From: Microbacterium croceum
Lineage (GTDB): Bacteria > Actinomycetota > Actinomycetes > Actinomycetales > Microbacteriaceae
Assembly (NCBI RefSeq): GCF_023091245.1
Contig: NZ_JAHWXN010000001.1
Coordinates: forward strand, 2,666,001 to 2,730,000
Length of the DNA: 64,000 nt
Reading direction: 5' to 3'
The position numbers and the translations under genes were made by a program. Below the pieces are notes generated by a model. That model searched no databases. It was given only the letters and a program-made list of their open reading frames with translations, and had not been told where the DNA came from. The first letter of the stretch is position 1, and each line of letters opens with the position of its first letter. Of this stretch, positions 19,189 to 27,772 are shown piece by piece.

Positions 19189-20739
19189 ATGTCTGTTCCC
19201 ATCTCGCGCGGGCAGAACCCGCTGCGCGACCCTGACGATCGCCGCCTCAACCGGATCGCGGGGCCCAGCGCTCTCGTGATCTTCGGCGTGACCGGCGATC
19301 TGTCGCGCAAGAAGCTCATGCCCGCGGTCTACGACCTCGCCAACCGCGGCCTGCTCCCCCCCGGATTCGCCCTTGTCGGGTTCGCCCGACGAGACTGGGA
19401 GGACCAGGACTTCGCGCAGGTCGTGTACGACGCGGTCAAGCAGCACGCGCGGACCCCGTTCCGCGAGGAGACGTGGGCGCAGCTCCTGCAGGGCATCCGC
19501 TTCGTCTCGGGCGAGTTCGACAACCCCGACTCGTTCCGCAAGCTGCGCGAAACGATCGACCAGCTCGACGTCGAGCGGGGAACCATGGGCAATCATGCGT
19601 TCTACCTCTCCATCCCGCCGAAGGACTTCCCGCTCGTCGCGAAGCAGCTCAAGGACTCGGGACTGGTCGGCGAGAACAGCGACGACGACGAGCGCTGGCG
19701 GCGTGTGGTCATCGAGAAGCCGTTCGGACACGACCTGGAGTCGGCGCGCGCGTTGAACGCAGCGCTCGAGGTCGCGTTCCCCGCGGACTCGATCTTCCGC
19801 ATCGACCACTACCTCGGCAAGGAGACCGTCCAGAACATCCTGGCGCTGCGCTTCGCCAACGAGCTGTACGAGCCGATCTGGAACCGCAACTACGTCGACC
19901 ACGTGCAGATCACCATGGCCGAGGACATCGGCGTGGGGGGACGTGCGGGGTACTACGACGGCATCGGCGCAGCGCGCGACGTGATCCAGAACCACCTGCT
20001 GCAGCTGCTCGCGCTCACCGCGATGGAGGAGCCGATCAGCCTCTCCGCCGAGCACCTGCGTGCCGAGAAGGAGAAGGTGCTCGCGGCCGTCCACGTGCCC
20101 GAGGACCTCTCCCTCGCCACCGCCCGCGGACAGTACGACGGCGGATGGCAGGGTGGCGAGAAGGTCACCGGCTTCCTGGCCGAGGAGGGCATGAACCCCG
20201 AGTCGACCACCGAGACGTACGCCGCGATCAAGCTCGAGATCGACACCCGTCGCTGGGCCGACGTGCCGTTCTACCTGCGCACCGGCAAGCGTCTCGGCCG
20301 CCGCGTCACCGAGATCGCCGTGGTGTTCAAGCGCGCCCCGCAGCACCTGTTCGGTCGCGGCAACGCCTCAGAGCTGGGGCAGAACGCGCTGGTGATCCGT
20401 GTGCAGCCCGATGAGGGCGTGACGATCCGCTTCGGCTCGAAAGTACCAGGCAGCGGCTCGAACGTGCGCGACGTCACGATGGACTTCGGCTACGGTCACG
20501 CGTTCACCGAGGCCAGCCCCGAGGCGTACGAACGTCTCATCCTCGACGTCCTGCTGGGCGATCCGCCGCTGTTCCCGCGGCACGAGGAGGTCGAGCTCTC
20601 CTGGAAGATCCTCGACCCGGTGGAAGAGTACTGGGCAGCCGAGGGCGGCCCGGTGGAGCAGTACGCACCCGGCTCGTGGGGACCGGCCTCGGCCGACGCC
20701 CTGTTGGCCCGCGACGGACGAGTCTGGAGACGACCGTGA
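19189..20739 (+). CDS. zwf: Glucose-6-phosphate 1-dehydrogenase
   Basis: NADP-dependent enzyme of 516 residues opening the oxidative pentose-phosphate pathway. The nucleotide-binding motif is GVTGDLSRKKLMPAVY, the active site is FRIDHYLGKETVQN with its catalytic His and Lys, and EKPFGHDLESA is also typical. The ATG at 19189 has AGGAG upstream. Its stop overlaps opcA (GTGA). It probably forms a complex with OpcA. Confidence 0.97.
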   Translation: MSVPISRGQNPLRDPDDRRLNRIAGPSALVIFGVTGDLSRKKLMPAVYDLANRGLLPPGFALVGFARRDWEDQDFAQVVYDAVKQHARTPFREETWAQLLQGIRFVSGEFDNPDSFRKLRETIDQLDVERGTMGNHAFYLSIPPKDFPLVAKQLKDSGLVGENSDDDERWRRVVIEKPFGHDLESARALNAALEVAFPADSIFRIDHYLGKETVQNILALRFANELYEPIWNRNYVDHVQITMAEDIGVGGRAGYYDGIGAARDVIQNHLLQLLALTAMEEPISLSAEHLRAEKEKVLAAVHVPEDLSLATARGQYDGGWQGGEKVTGFLAEEGMNPESTTETYAAIKLEIDTRRWADVPFYLRTGKRLGRRVTEIAVVFKRAPQHLFGRGNASELGQNALVIRVQPDEGVTIRFGSKVPGSGSNVRDVTMDFGYGHAFTEASPEAYERLILDVLLGDPPLFPRHEEVELSWKILDPVEEYWAAEGGPVEQYAPGSWGPASADALLARDGRVWRRP

Positions 20740-21671
20740 TCATCGACCTTCCCGACACGACGGTCAGCCAGGTCGCCAAGCAACTGGTGAAGGTGCGCGA
20801 GGAGGGCGGCGCCGTCGCACTCGGACGCGTGCTGACCCTCGTCATCTCAGCCCGCAACGGTGTGGCTGAGGCGGCCATCGATGCCGCTAACGACGCCTCC
20901 CGCGAGCACCCGATGCGCGTGATCGTCATCACGACCGGTGACGGCGATTCCCGCCTCGACGCGCAGATCCGCGTCGGTGGCGACGCCGGAGCCAGCGAAG
21001 TCGTGGTCCTCCACGCGTTCGGCGATGCCGCGAGCAACGAGGAGAGCCTGATCACCGGACTGCTCCTGCCCGATGCTCCTGTCGTCGCCTGGTGGCCGGA
21101 AGCAGCCCCCGTGAACCCCGCGCAGTCCCCGCTCGGCAAGATCGCGCAGCGACGCATCACAGATGCCGCGACCGCGACCGACGTGCGCGACCGTCTCGCC
21201 CTCCTCGGCGAGACCCACGCCCCGGGAGACACGGATCTGGCATGGACGCGCCTGACGCATTGGCGGGAGCAGCTCGCCGCCGTGCTCGATCAACCGCCCT
21301 ACGAGGAGATCACCGGGGTGGAGGTCCGCGGTGCCGCCGCATCGCCTTCCACGGCACTGCTGGCCGCATGGCTGCAGATGGCGCTCGAGGTCCCGGTGCG
21401 CTGGTCCTATGAGGACCCGTCGCACTGGGAGGAGGGCATCAAGTCGGTCCGCCTGACCCGAGCCTCCGGTGACATCCTGCTCGAGCGTCCGACGCCCGGT
21501 GTCGCTGTTCTGACTCAGCCTGGTCAGCCGAACCACGATCTGCACCTCCCGCGTCGCACCCTGCGGGAGTGTCTCGCGGAGGAGCTGCGCAGGCTCGACC
21601 CCGACGTCCTGTACGGTCGAGTGATCACTGAGGGCTGGGAGAAGCTGGGTCCGCCCGAGACAGGAGAATGA
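20736..21671 (+). CDS. opcA: Glucose-6-phosphate dehydrogenase assembly protein OpcA
   Basis: Protein of 311 residues needed for full activity of glucose-6-phosphate dehydrogenase in cyanobacteria and actinobacteria. Its sequence, including PDAPVVAWWPEAAPVNPAQS and ITDAATATDVRDRLALL, and its position after zwf identify it. The GTG at 20736 overlaps the zwf stop and gives the N-terminus MIIDLPDTTVSQVAKQ; a longer frame from 20676 is unlikely. It overlaps pgl by four bases. Confidence 0.93.
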   Translation: MIIDLPDTTVSQVAKQLVKVREEGGAVALGRVLTLVISARNGVAEAAIDAANDASREHPMRVIVITTGDGDSRLDAQIRVGGDAGASEVVVLHAFGDAASNEESLITGLLLPDAPVVAWWPEAAPVNPAQSPLGKIAQRRITDAATATDVRDRLALLGETHAPGDTDLAWTRLTHWREQLAAVLDQPPYEEITGVEVRGAAASPSTALLAAWLQMALEVPVRWSYEDPSHWEEGIKSVRLTRASGDILLERPTPGVAVLTQPGQPNHDLHLPRRTLRECLAEELRRLDPDVLYGRVITEGWEKLGPPETGE

Positions 21672-22456
21672 TGTCGTCGCAGACACCGTCCGCAGAGAAG
21701 CGGGTCGTGGTCGAACCCACGCCCGCTGCCCTCGCCGCGAGCGTGGCCGAACGATTCCTGACGCGGGTGCGCGCGCGCACCCGCAACGGCCGTATCGCCC
21801 ACATCGCGCTGACCGGCGGCTCGATGGGCGGAGCGGTGCTGCGCGCGACGGCGGAGCATCCGCGGTCCGCCTCGATCGATTGGTCGCTCGTGCATTTCTG
21901 GTGGGGCGATGAGCGGTTCGTCCCCCGCGACGATCCCGACCGCAACGCGCTGCAGTCGCGTCAGGCGCTCCTCGACCACATCCCGGTCCCGCCGGAGAAC
22001 GTGCACGAGGTCTCCGGACCCGACACGGGACTCACACTCGACGAGTCGGCGGCGGCGTATGCCGCGGAGTTGGCGCGCTTCGGCACTGACGAGCACCCGT
22101 GGCCGTCGTTCGCCGTGTGCTTCCTCGGCGTCGGACCGGACGGCCACATCGCGTCGCTCTTCCCGGATCGCGATGAGGTCACGGTGACGGATGCCGCCGT
22201 GCTTCCGGTACGCGACTCCCCCAAGCCGCCCCCGGAGCGGGTCACGCTCACACGCCCCGTCCTCAACTCGTCGAAGCGCGTCTGGCTCGTGATGACCGGG
22301 GCCGACAAGGCATCCGCACTCGGCCTGGCTCTCGCCGGCGCGAGCTACACGAGCGTGCCTGCGGCGGGGGCCAAGGGTCGCAAGCGCACCGTGTTCTTCG
22401 TCGACGAAGCGGCCGCAGCGGAGGTCTCCCCCGACCTGATCGATCCGGCCTACTGA
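21668..22456 (+). CDS. pgl: 6-phosphogluconolactonase
   Basis: Enzyme of 262 residues hydrolysing 6-phosphogluconolactone, the product of Zwf. Motifs are ALTGGSMGGAVL, VHFWWGDERFVP and GVGPDGHIASLFP, which form the sugar-isomerase-like active site. The first ATG (21668) overlaps the opcA stop; a second ATG follows directly at 21671. It ends the operon and converges with a DMT-family gene 34 bases away, with no obvious terminator hairpin. Confidence 0.95.
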   Translation: MMSSQTPSAEKRVVVEPTPAALAASVAERFLTRVRARTRNGRIAHIALTGGSMGGAVLRATAEHPRSASIDWSLVHFWWGDERFVPRDDPDRNALQSRQALLDHIPVPPENVHEVSGPDTGLTLDESAAAYAAELARFGTDEHPWPSFAVCFLGVGPDGHIASLFPDRDEVTVTDAAVLPVRDSPKPPPERVTLTRPVLNSSKRVWLVMTGADKASALGLALAGASYTSVPAAGAKGRKRTVFFVDEAAAAEVSPDLIDPAY

Positions 22457-22490
22457 GAGACGCTCATCGCGCCCGAGGTTTCGTGACGGA

Positions 22491-23549
22491 CTATGGGCTG
22501 TTGGGCGAGCCCGGGATCGAGTCGCCAGGCTGAACCGTATCGTTCGGCGGTGTCGCGGCAGCTCCCGCCGACGGACCGCTGCCGCGGGTGATGCCGAGCT
22601 CCTGGCTGTCGCTGAGCACCTGCGGGTGGTACCGGGCCAGACCGATGACGCCCCAGACGGCGATCGCCCCGGCGACGCCGAAGATCACCAGCACCCACGG
22701 CGGCGCGGCGGACGCCTCGCCGAGGATCACCATTCCGATGAGCACCGCGATGAGCGGGTCGACGACGGTGAGTCCGGCGATCACGAGGTCCGGCGGGCCC
22801 GAGCTGTAGGCCGTCTGCACGAAGTACGCGCCGACGGCCGACGCGGCGATCAGTGCGAGCACGCAGATCGCCGTGATCCACTCGAAGTTCCCCGCCTCGA
22901 TGCGCTTGATGACGACCTTGGCGAGGGTGGCGACGAAACCGTAGAGGATACCGGCGCCGATGACGTAGAAGAGGGCGCGCATGCGATGCCGGAGTATCAG
23001 CCAGCAGGCACCGAGGATGATGATAACCACGAGCAGGATCGCCAGGATGACGAACAGCTCGCGATCGGTGATGTCCTGCTCCGTGGCGAAGATCGCCGCG
23101 AAGAAGACGAAGAGGAAGATGCCGCCCACGCAGCAGACGATCGCCGTGATCGATTGCCGCGTGGGTGAATGGCCGGAGATGCGCGCGTTGAGCAGCGTCG
23201 TGATCACGAGTGCGATCGCTCCGAGCGGCTGCACGACGATCAGCGGGGCCTTCACCAGTGCGGCGAGCTGACAGACGATCGCCAGCCCGAGCATCAACGT
23301 GCCGAGGATCCAGGACGGACGCGTGAGCAGTCCCTTAAGCTGAGCGACGCTGAGCCCGGAGGTCCCGGCCGCCCCGCTGAGTCGTTCGACCTTCTCCACG
23401 CCGCGGTGCTGGTACTGCGCGCCGAGCGACATGAACACGGCGCCGGCCAGCGCCAGCGGGATACCGAGCAGCAATCCGGGGTTCTGGAAGGCGCCGACGA
23501 GCTGGTCGCCGACATCTTCTACCGCGTTCATCCATACCCCTGCGCTCAC
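22491..23549 (-). CDS. DMT-superfamily membrane transporter
   Basis: Membrane protein of 352 residues with about ten hydrophobic helices and a Pro/Ser/Gly-rich cytoplasmic tail after about residue 315. The two-repeat layout and stretches such as KAPLIVVQPLGAIALVITTL resemble drug/metabolite or NIPA-like carriers. The substrate is unknown. The GTG at 23549 is favoured because TAGGGT lies exactly six bases upstream, suggesting leaderless transcription. An ATG at 23531 with a weak AGGGG is the alternative. It is divergent from def. Confidence 0.8.
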   Translation of the reverse strand: MSAGVWMNAVEDVGDQLVGAFQNPGLLLGIPLALAGAVFMSLGAQYQHRGVEKVERLSGAAGTSGLSVAQLKGLLTRPSWILGTLMLGLAIVCQLAALVKAPLIVVQPLGAIALVITTLLNARISGHSPTRQSITAIVCCVGGIFLFVFFAAIFATEQDITDRELFVILAILLVVIIILGACWLILRHRMRALFYVIGAGILYGFVATLAKVVIKRIEAGNFEWITAICVLALIAASAVGAYFVQTAYSSGPPDLVIAGLTVVDPLIAVLIGMVILGEASAAPPWVLVIFGVAGAIAVWGVIGLARYHPQVLSDSQELGITRGSGPSAGAAATPPNDTVQPGDSIPGSPNSP

Positions 23550-23555
23550 ACTAAG

Positions 23556-23586
23556 ACCCTACCCGGCCCACCCCGCGCACTAGGGT
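23556..23586. promoter_or_regulatory. Mirror-image leaderless promoters for the DMT gene and def
   Basis: TAGGGT occurs on the minus strand at 23561-23556 and on the plus strand at 23581-23586. Each lies exactly six bases before a GTG start codon (23549 and 23593). Both transcripts would begin at or beside the start codon. Only about 19 bases separate the two hexamers, so the two -35 regions must overlap the opposite promoter. Confidence 0.65.
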
Positions 23587-23592
23587 TGTGAC

Positions 23593-24159
23593 GTGGCTGT
23601 ACTTCCGATTCGCATCATGGGCGACCTCGTCCTGCACTCCCCCGCTTCCCGCGTCGACGAGATCACCGACGAGATCCGCACACTCGTCGCCGACATGTTC
23701 GAGACCATGGACGCCGCCCCCGGCGTCGGTCTCGCTGCCCCGCAGGTCGGCGTGCCACTCCGCATCTACACCTACTCATACGTCGATGACGACGATCAGC
23801 CGTGGCGCGGCGTGCTCATCAACCCGGAGCTGTGGATGACACCGCTCGAGCCTGGCGATCCTGATCCCGATCTCGAATCCGAAGGCTGCCTGTCCTTCCC
23901 CGGGGAGCGATTCCCGCTTCGTCGGTCCGAGCGCGTGCGGGTCACCGCCACAGATCTCGACGGCGCCCCCGTCTCGATCGAGGTCGACGGATGGCGTGCG
24001 CGCATCATGCAGCATGAGTTCGACCACCTCGACGGGATCCTGTACGTCGACCGTCTCTCGGACGGCGACTGGAAGACCGTTCAGAAGATCTCGCGCAAGC
24101 GTGGATGGGGACGCCCGGGCGCCAGCTGGATGCCCGGCATCGACGACCTCGAAGGCTGA
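23593..24159 (+). CDS. def: Peptide deformylase
   Basis: Metal enzyme of 188 residues removing the formyl group from nascent proteins. All three family motifs are present: GVGLAAPQVG, EGCLSFPG (Cys ligand) and HEFDHLDG (two His ligands and catalytic Glu). The GTG at 23593 is six bases after TAGGGT with no ribosome-binding site, so the mRNA is probably leaderless. Insertions in the CD loop (about residues 64-90) fit a longer actinobacterial form. Confidence 0.96.
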   Translation: MAVLPIRIMGDLVLHSPASRVDEITDEIRTLVADMFETMDAAPGVGLAAPQVGVPLRIYTYSYVDDDDQPWRGVLINPELWMTPLEPGDPDPDLESEGCLSFPGERFPLRRSERVRVTATDLDGAPVSIEVDGWRARIMQHEFDHLDGILYVDRLSDGDWKTVQKISRKRGWGRPGASWMPGIDDLEG

Positions 24160-24296
24160 CATCACGCCCCCTACCATCGCGCCGCTCCCAGCAGAACCAC
24201 AGCAGTTGTCAAGTTGCATCACAGACTCTTCGACGGCTAGCGTTTTCGAGGCGGGTGCCTGTTATGCCCGCGACGGGACTCTGGAGGGGAACAATC

Positions 24297-24812
24297 ATGA
24301 TGAAACTGCGCAAGCGACGCGCACTGGTGCTGGCCGGATCGGCTCTCGCACTCACGGTCGCCCTGAGCGGCTGTAGCGCCATCAACAGCATCCTCGGCGG
24401 CGGCACGGCCGACGCCGACCGCGACGAGGAGACCGGTCAGGTCACCGAGAGCGCGAACATCGGCATCTTCGCCCTCAAGGTGGGCGACTGCAAGCTGGAG
24501 AGCCCGAGCGGCCTGCTCGAGGACGCCGACGTCGTGCCGTGCTCTGAGATGCACGACGAAGAGGTCTACCACGAGATCACGATGCCGGACGGCGAGTTCT
24601 CCGAAGAGGACATCGACGCCGCGAGCCAGGAGTGCGTCGGAGACGCTTTCACCGAGTTCGTCGGCGTCACCTGGGACGAGACGGAACTGCAGGTGTACCC
24701 GATCAGCCCGACCAAGGACACGTGGGAGCAGCTGAACGACCGCGTCGTGCAGTGCGTGATCCTCGACCCCGCCGGTCCGATCACCGGATCGCTCAAGGGC
24801 GCAGCACGCTGA
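24297..24812 (+). CDS. Secreted lipoprotein of the septum-formation family
   Basis: Lipoprotein of 171 residues. The signal peptide has basic residues then a hydrophobic core ending in the lipobox LSGC (Cys near position 24). The mature part carries the pattern LKVGDCKLE..VPCSEMHDEEVY, two Cys regions typical of the actinobacterial Septum_form domain, plus two later Cys. Function in these proteins is little known. The ATG at 24297 follows GGAGGGGAAC; a second ATG is adjacent. A hairpin terminator follows. Confidence 0.85.
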   Translation: MMKLRKRRALVLAGSALALTVALSGCSAINSILGGGTADADRDEETGQVTESANIGIFALKVGDCKLESPSGLLEDADVVPCSEMHDEEVYHEITMPDGEFSEEDIDAASQECVGDAFTEFVGVTWDETELQVYPISPTKDTWEQLNDRVVQCVILDPAGPITGSLKGAAR

Positions 24813-24826
24813 CCTGAAGCGCTTCG

Positions 24827-24868
24827 CGAAGAAGGGGCCCCGTCGTTCGTTCGACGGGGCCTTCTTCG
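24827..24868 (+). terminator. Hairpin terminator after the lipoprotein gene
   Basis: Arms at 24827-24845 and 24852-24868 form a 17-bp stem with a two-base bulge and a six-base loop, 15 bases after the stop codon at 24812. A second hairpin (24891-24924) follows for the opposite strand. Confidence 0.75.
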
Positions 24869-24890
24869 TGCACCGATTCCGGGCAAAGGG

Positions 24891-24924
24891 AAGGGCCCGG
24901 AACTCAGATGAGTTCCGGGCCCTT
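24891..24924 (-). terminator. Terminator of tRNA-Asn
   Basis: A perfect 16-bp inverted repeat (24891-24906 and 24909-24924) lies two bases beyond the 3' end of the tRNA on its transcribed strand, followed by a T/C-rich run. It fits factor-independent termination of the tRNA transcript. Confidence 0.85.
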
Positions 24925-24926
24925 AT

Positions 24927-25002
24927 TGGCTCCCCGGCTTGGACTCGAACCAAGAACCTGCCGGTTAACAGCCGGCTGCTCTGCCAATTGAGCTACCGAG
25001 GA
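24927..25002 (-). tRNA. tRNA-Asn (anticodon GTT)
   Basis: The complement strand folds as a full cloverleaf. The 5' acceptor arm TCCTCGG pairs with CCGGGGA (one G-U), a five-pair anticodon stem GCCGG/CCGGC carries the loop CTGTTAA with anticodon GTT, and the T arm contains GGTTCGAGTCC. The mature gene body is 24930-25002 and CCA is encoded at 24927-24929. Confidence 0.97.
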
Positions 25003-25099
25003 ATGTGCTCCGCTGCGCGGGCAACTCGACAAGCTTAGCAAACTCCGTGGGCTACTCGTGACACCAGGGACGCTTCTGCGTCCCTCGGGCGTGTCGTGT

Positions 25100-25873
25100 T
25101 CAGTGCTGCGAATCCGCCTCGGCGTTCGGCACCCAGAGCAGGTCCTTGCCGACGCCGCGCGCGACGACATGACCGCTGCGCAGCATGAGGGTCTCGGCGT
25201 TGAGCTCCCGGATGAAATCGGCGTCGTTGGTGACGAGCAGCGCCGCCATCCCCTGCTCCTTGCGCCTTCTCGTGATGGCGTCGAAAACAACAGGACGCAC
25301 CTCGAGATCGAGATTCGCGAGAGGCTCGTCGGCAATGAGCACCTGAGGTTCGAGGATGAAGGAGCGAGCGATCGCCACCCGCTGCCGCATGCCGGCGCTG
25401 AGCTCATAGGGGAACTTCGCCGCCGTGCCGAGCGGAAGGTGCAGTTCGTCGAGGAGTGTGGCGACCCGGATCGACAGCGCCTTCGAGTTCACGCGCTTCT
25501 CACGCATGAGGATCGGCTCGGCGATGACCTCGTTCACGGTGAGCCGCGGCGGCAGATCGCCGCCCGCCCCCTGCGGTACGAAACCGGTGCGATACGTGAG
25601 GATGCGGTGCTTGCGCCCCGGCCGACGCACATCCACGCCGCACACGCGCGCACTGCCGCCGACCACCCGCACGGACGGGTCAGTGGACCCGGCCAAGGCC
25701 GCCACCAGCGTCGACTTGCCCGACCCGGTGGGACCGGCGACGCAGATCAGGTTCCCCGGTGCCAGCGTGAACGTCACCCCGTCGACGGCGCGCGTCGGCA
25801 ATCCGTGTCCGATGCGGTCGATGACCAGATCGGAGCACTCGATCGCATTCTGGGATTCCGGCCGTCGAGACAT
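25100..25873 (-). CDS. Lone ABC ATPase with Asn in place of the H-loop His
   Basis: ABC ATPase of 257 residues without a neighbouring permease gene. Walker A is GPTGSGKST (47-55), the Q-loop residue is Q101, the signature is degenerate (ELSAGMRQR, 158-165) and Walker B is VLIADEP (178-184) with catalytic E183. At the H-loop the usual VTHD reads VTND (N216), so the switch His is missing. It most resembles oligopeptide-type import ATPases. Either its partner is encoded elsewhere or it has a regulatory role. The ATG at 25873 is six bases after CAGGAT, a possible leaderless -10, and 36 bases after dnaG. Confidence 0.85.
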   Translation of the reverse strand: MSRRPESQNAIECSDLVIDRIGHGLPTRAVDGVTFTLAPGNLICVAGPTGSGKSTLVAALAGSTDPSVRVVGGSARVCGVDVRRPGRKHRILTYRTGFVPQGAGGDLPPRLTVNEVIAEPILMREKRVNSKALSIRVATLLDELHLPLGTAAKFPYELSAGMRQRVAIARSFILEPQVLIADEPLANLDLEVRPVVFDAITRRRKEQGMAALLVTNDADFIRELNAETLMLRSGHVVARGVGKDLLWVPNAEADSQH

Positions 25874-25909
25874 GTCTCCATCCTGCCGTGCTGCGTGGGA
25901 CGAGCCGGG

Positions 25910-27772
25910 TTACGACTCGGCGAACCTCTGACGCTCCACGTCGATGTCGCGCAACCGCATGCGCAGCGCCCTTCCGCCGTCGGAATCGGCCGGCACGCGC
26001 TGCACAGCGCCGAGCATCTCCTGCTTCTCGTGCTCGAGCTGGCGCAGGATGAGGCGCCGGGCGAGATCGGCGACGGTCGCGACCGCCCGCTCCTCGTCTC
26101 GGGCGGGGAACGGGGTCATCAGCAGCTCGCCGCCGAGCGACCGGTAGGGCTCGCGCACGCTGTTGACAGCGTCGGTCACCCAGCCGGCCCTGGTGCGGTC
26201 CGGTGCGGCGGCCACGGCTTCCCGCACGGCATCGAGTCCGGGCGTGCGGAACGGCGTGCTGAGCGCCCTGTTGAGCAGCGCCTGGTCGACCTGGTGCCCG
26301 TACTGCAGAGCACCCATCAGGGCGTCACGCTCCACTGCGACGTCGGGCGAGCGGGGCAGACTGGCCAGTGTGACAGGGACGACACCGGGCGCTCCGGTCG
26401 CCGGATCGATCGGCACCGGCTGCTCCCGGTGCGTGGGAGCCGCAGATGCTCCCCCGCGCGAGGAACGCTCGACCTCGTTGTGCACCTCTGTGGGGTCCAT
26501 GCCGAGGCGCCGTGCGAGCACGCGCTCGTACCCGGGACGCAGCAGTCGGTCGCGGATCTCCGCGACGATCGGCGCGGCTCCACGCAGCGCGCCGACGCGC
26601 CCCTCCACAGTCGAGAGGTCGAAACCGGCGAGCTTGCGGTCCATCGCGAACTCGAACATCGGCACCTTGGTGTCCATGAGGCCGCGCACCGCCGCGTCTC
26701 CGCGCTGCAGGCGCAGGTCACACGGGTCGAGGCCGTCGGGGGCGACGGCGACGAAGGTCTGCGCGTTGAAGCGGTCATCTTCGGTGAACGCCCGCAGCGC
26801 CGCCTTCTGCCCGGCTTCATCGCCGTCGAAGGTGAACACGACCTCGCCGGAGGCGTTGTCGTCGCCCATCACGCGCCGCAGCACCTTGATGTGCTCGGTT
26901 CCGAACGCCGTACCGCAGGTCGCGACCGCGGTCGTGAGGCCGGCCAGGTGGCACGCCATCACGTCGGTGTAGCCCTCGACCACCACGACCCGACGGGGGT
27001 CCCCGCGGGCGATGTCGCGTTTCGCGAGGTCCAGTCCGTAGAGCACCTGGGCCTTCTTGTAGATCGGGGTCTCCGGGGTGTTCAGATACTTCGGTCCCGG
27101 GTCGTCGTCGAAGAGCTTGCGCGCGCCGAATCCGATGGTCTGGCCTGACACGTCGCGGATCGGCCAGACGAGCCGGCCACGGAAGCGGTCGTAGACGCCC
27201 CGCTGACCGGTGGAGACGAGCCCGGCGGTGCTGAGCTCCTCGCGCGTGAAGCCCTGCGCGGTGAGGGCCTTGAGCATCCCGTCCCATCCGCGGGGCGCGA
27301 AGCCGACGCCGAAGTGGGCTGCCGCGCCCGCGTCGAAGCCGCGCTCTCCCAGGAAGCGGCGCCCTGCCTCGGCATCCGGCGAGAGCAGCTGCGCGCGGAA
27401 GAACTCCGCAGCCGCCGTGTTCGCGGCGTACAACCGACTGCGGCCGCTGGTCTCCGGCGCGGCCCCACCGTCTTCGTAGTGCAGCGTGTACCCGATACGG
27501 CCGGCCAGCCGCTCGACGGCCTCGGTGAAGCTGACGTGGTCCATCTCGCGCAGGAACGAGTAGACGTCGCCGGATTCGCCGCAGCCGAAGCAGTGGTAGT
27601 ACCCCACCTGCTGGCGCACGTGGAAGCTGGGGCTCTTCTCGTCGTGGAACGGGCACAGCCCCTTGAGCGACCCGACGCCCGCGGGCTTCAGCGCGACACG
27701 CTCTCCCACGATGTCCGCGATGTTCGTGCGCGCCTTGACCTCATCGACGTCGGCCTGACGGATACGGGGCAT
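25910..27772 (-). CDS. dnaG: DNA primase
   Basis: Replicative primase of 620 residues. The N-terminal zinc finger ligands lie in CPFHDEKSPSF and YYHCFGCGESGD (about 40-65). The Toprim catalytic part has VVVEGYTDVMACHLAG with its Glu and FTFDGDEAGQKA with the Asp-x-Asp-type acids. The C-terminal helicase-interaction domain follows. The ATG at 27772 overlaps the dgt stop by one base; the open frame to 28336 is a shadow of dgt. Confidence 0.97.
   Translation of the reverse strand: MPRIRQADVDEVKARTNIADIVGERVALKPAGVGSLKGLCPFHDEKSPSFHVRQQVGYYHCFGCGESGDVYSFLREMDHVSFTEAVERLAGRIGYTLHYEDGGAAPETSGRSRLYAANTAAAEFFRAQLLSPDAEAGRRFLGERGFDAGAAAHFGVGFAPRGWDGMLKALTAQGFTREELSTAGLVSTGQRGVYDRFRGRLVWPIRDVSGQTIGFGARKLFDDDPGPKYLNTPETPIYKKAQVLYGLDLAKRDIARGDPRRVVVVEGYTDVMACHLAGLTTAVATCGTAFGTEHIKVLRRVMGDDNASGEVVFTFDGDEAGQKAALRAFTEDDRFNAQTFVAVAPDGLDPCDLRLQRGDAAVRGLMDTKVPMFEFAMDRKLAGFDLSTVEGRVGALRGAAPIVAEIRDRLLRPGYERVLARRLGMDPTEVHNEVERSSRGGASAAPTHREQPVPIDPATGAPGVVPVTLASLPRSPDVAVERDALMGALQYGHQVDQALLNRALSTPFRTPGLDAVREAVAAAPDRTRAGWVTDAVNSVREPYRSLGGELLMTPFPARDEERAVATVADLARRLILRQLEHEKQEMLGAVQRVPADSDGGRALRMRLRDIDVERQRFAES

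Noticed and set aside
24927..25002. Functional link between tRNA-Asn and the AsnRS-like enzyme
   Set aside because: The tRNA is about 29 kb away with its own terminator and looks like an ordinary housekeeping gene.
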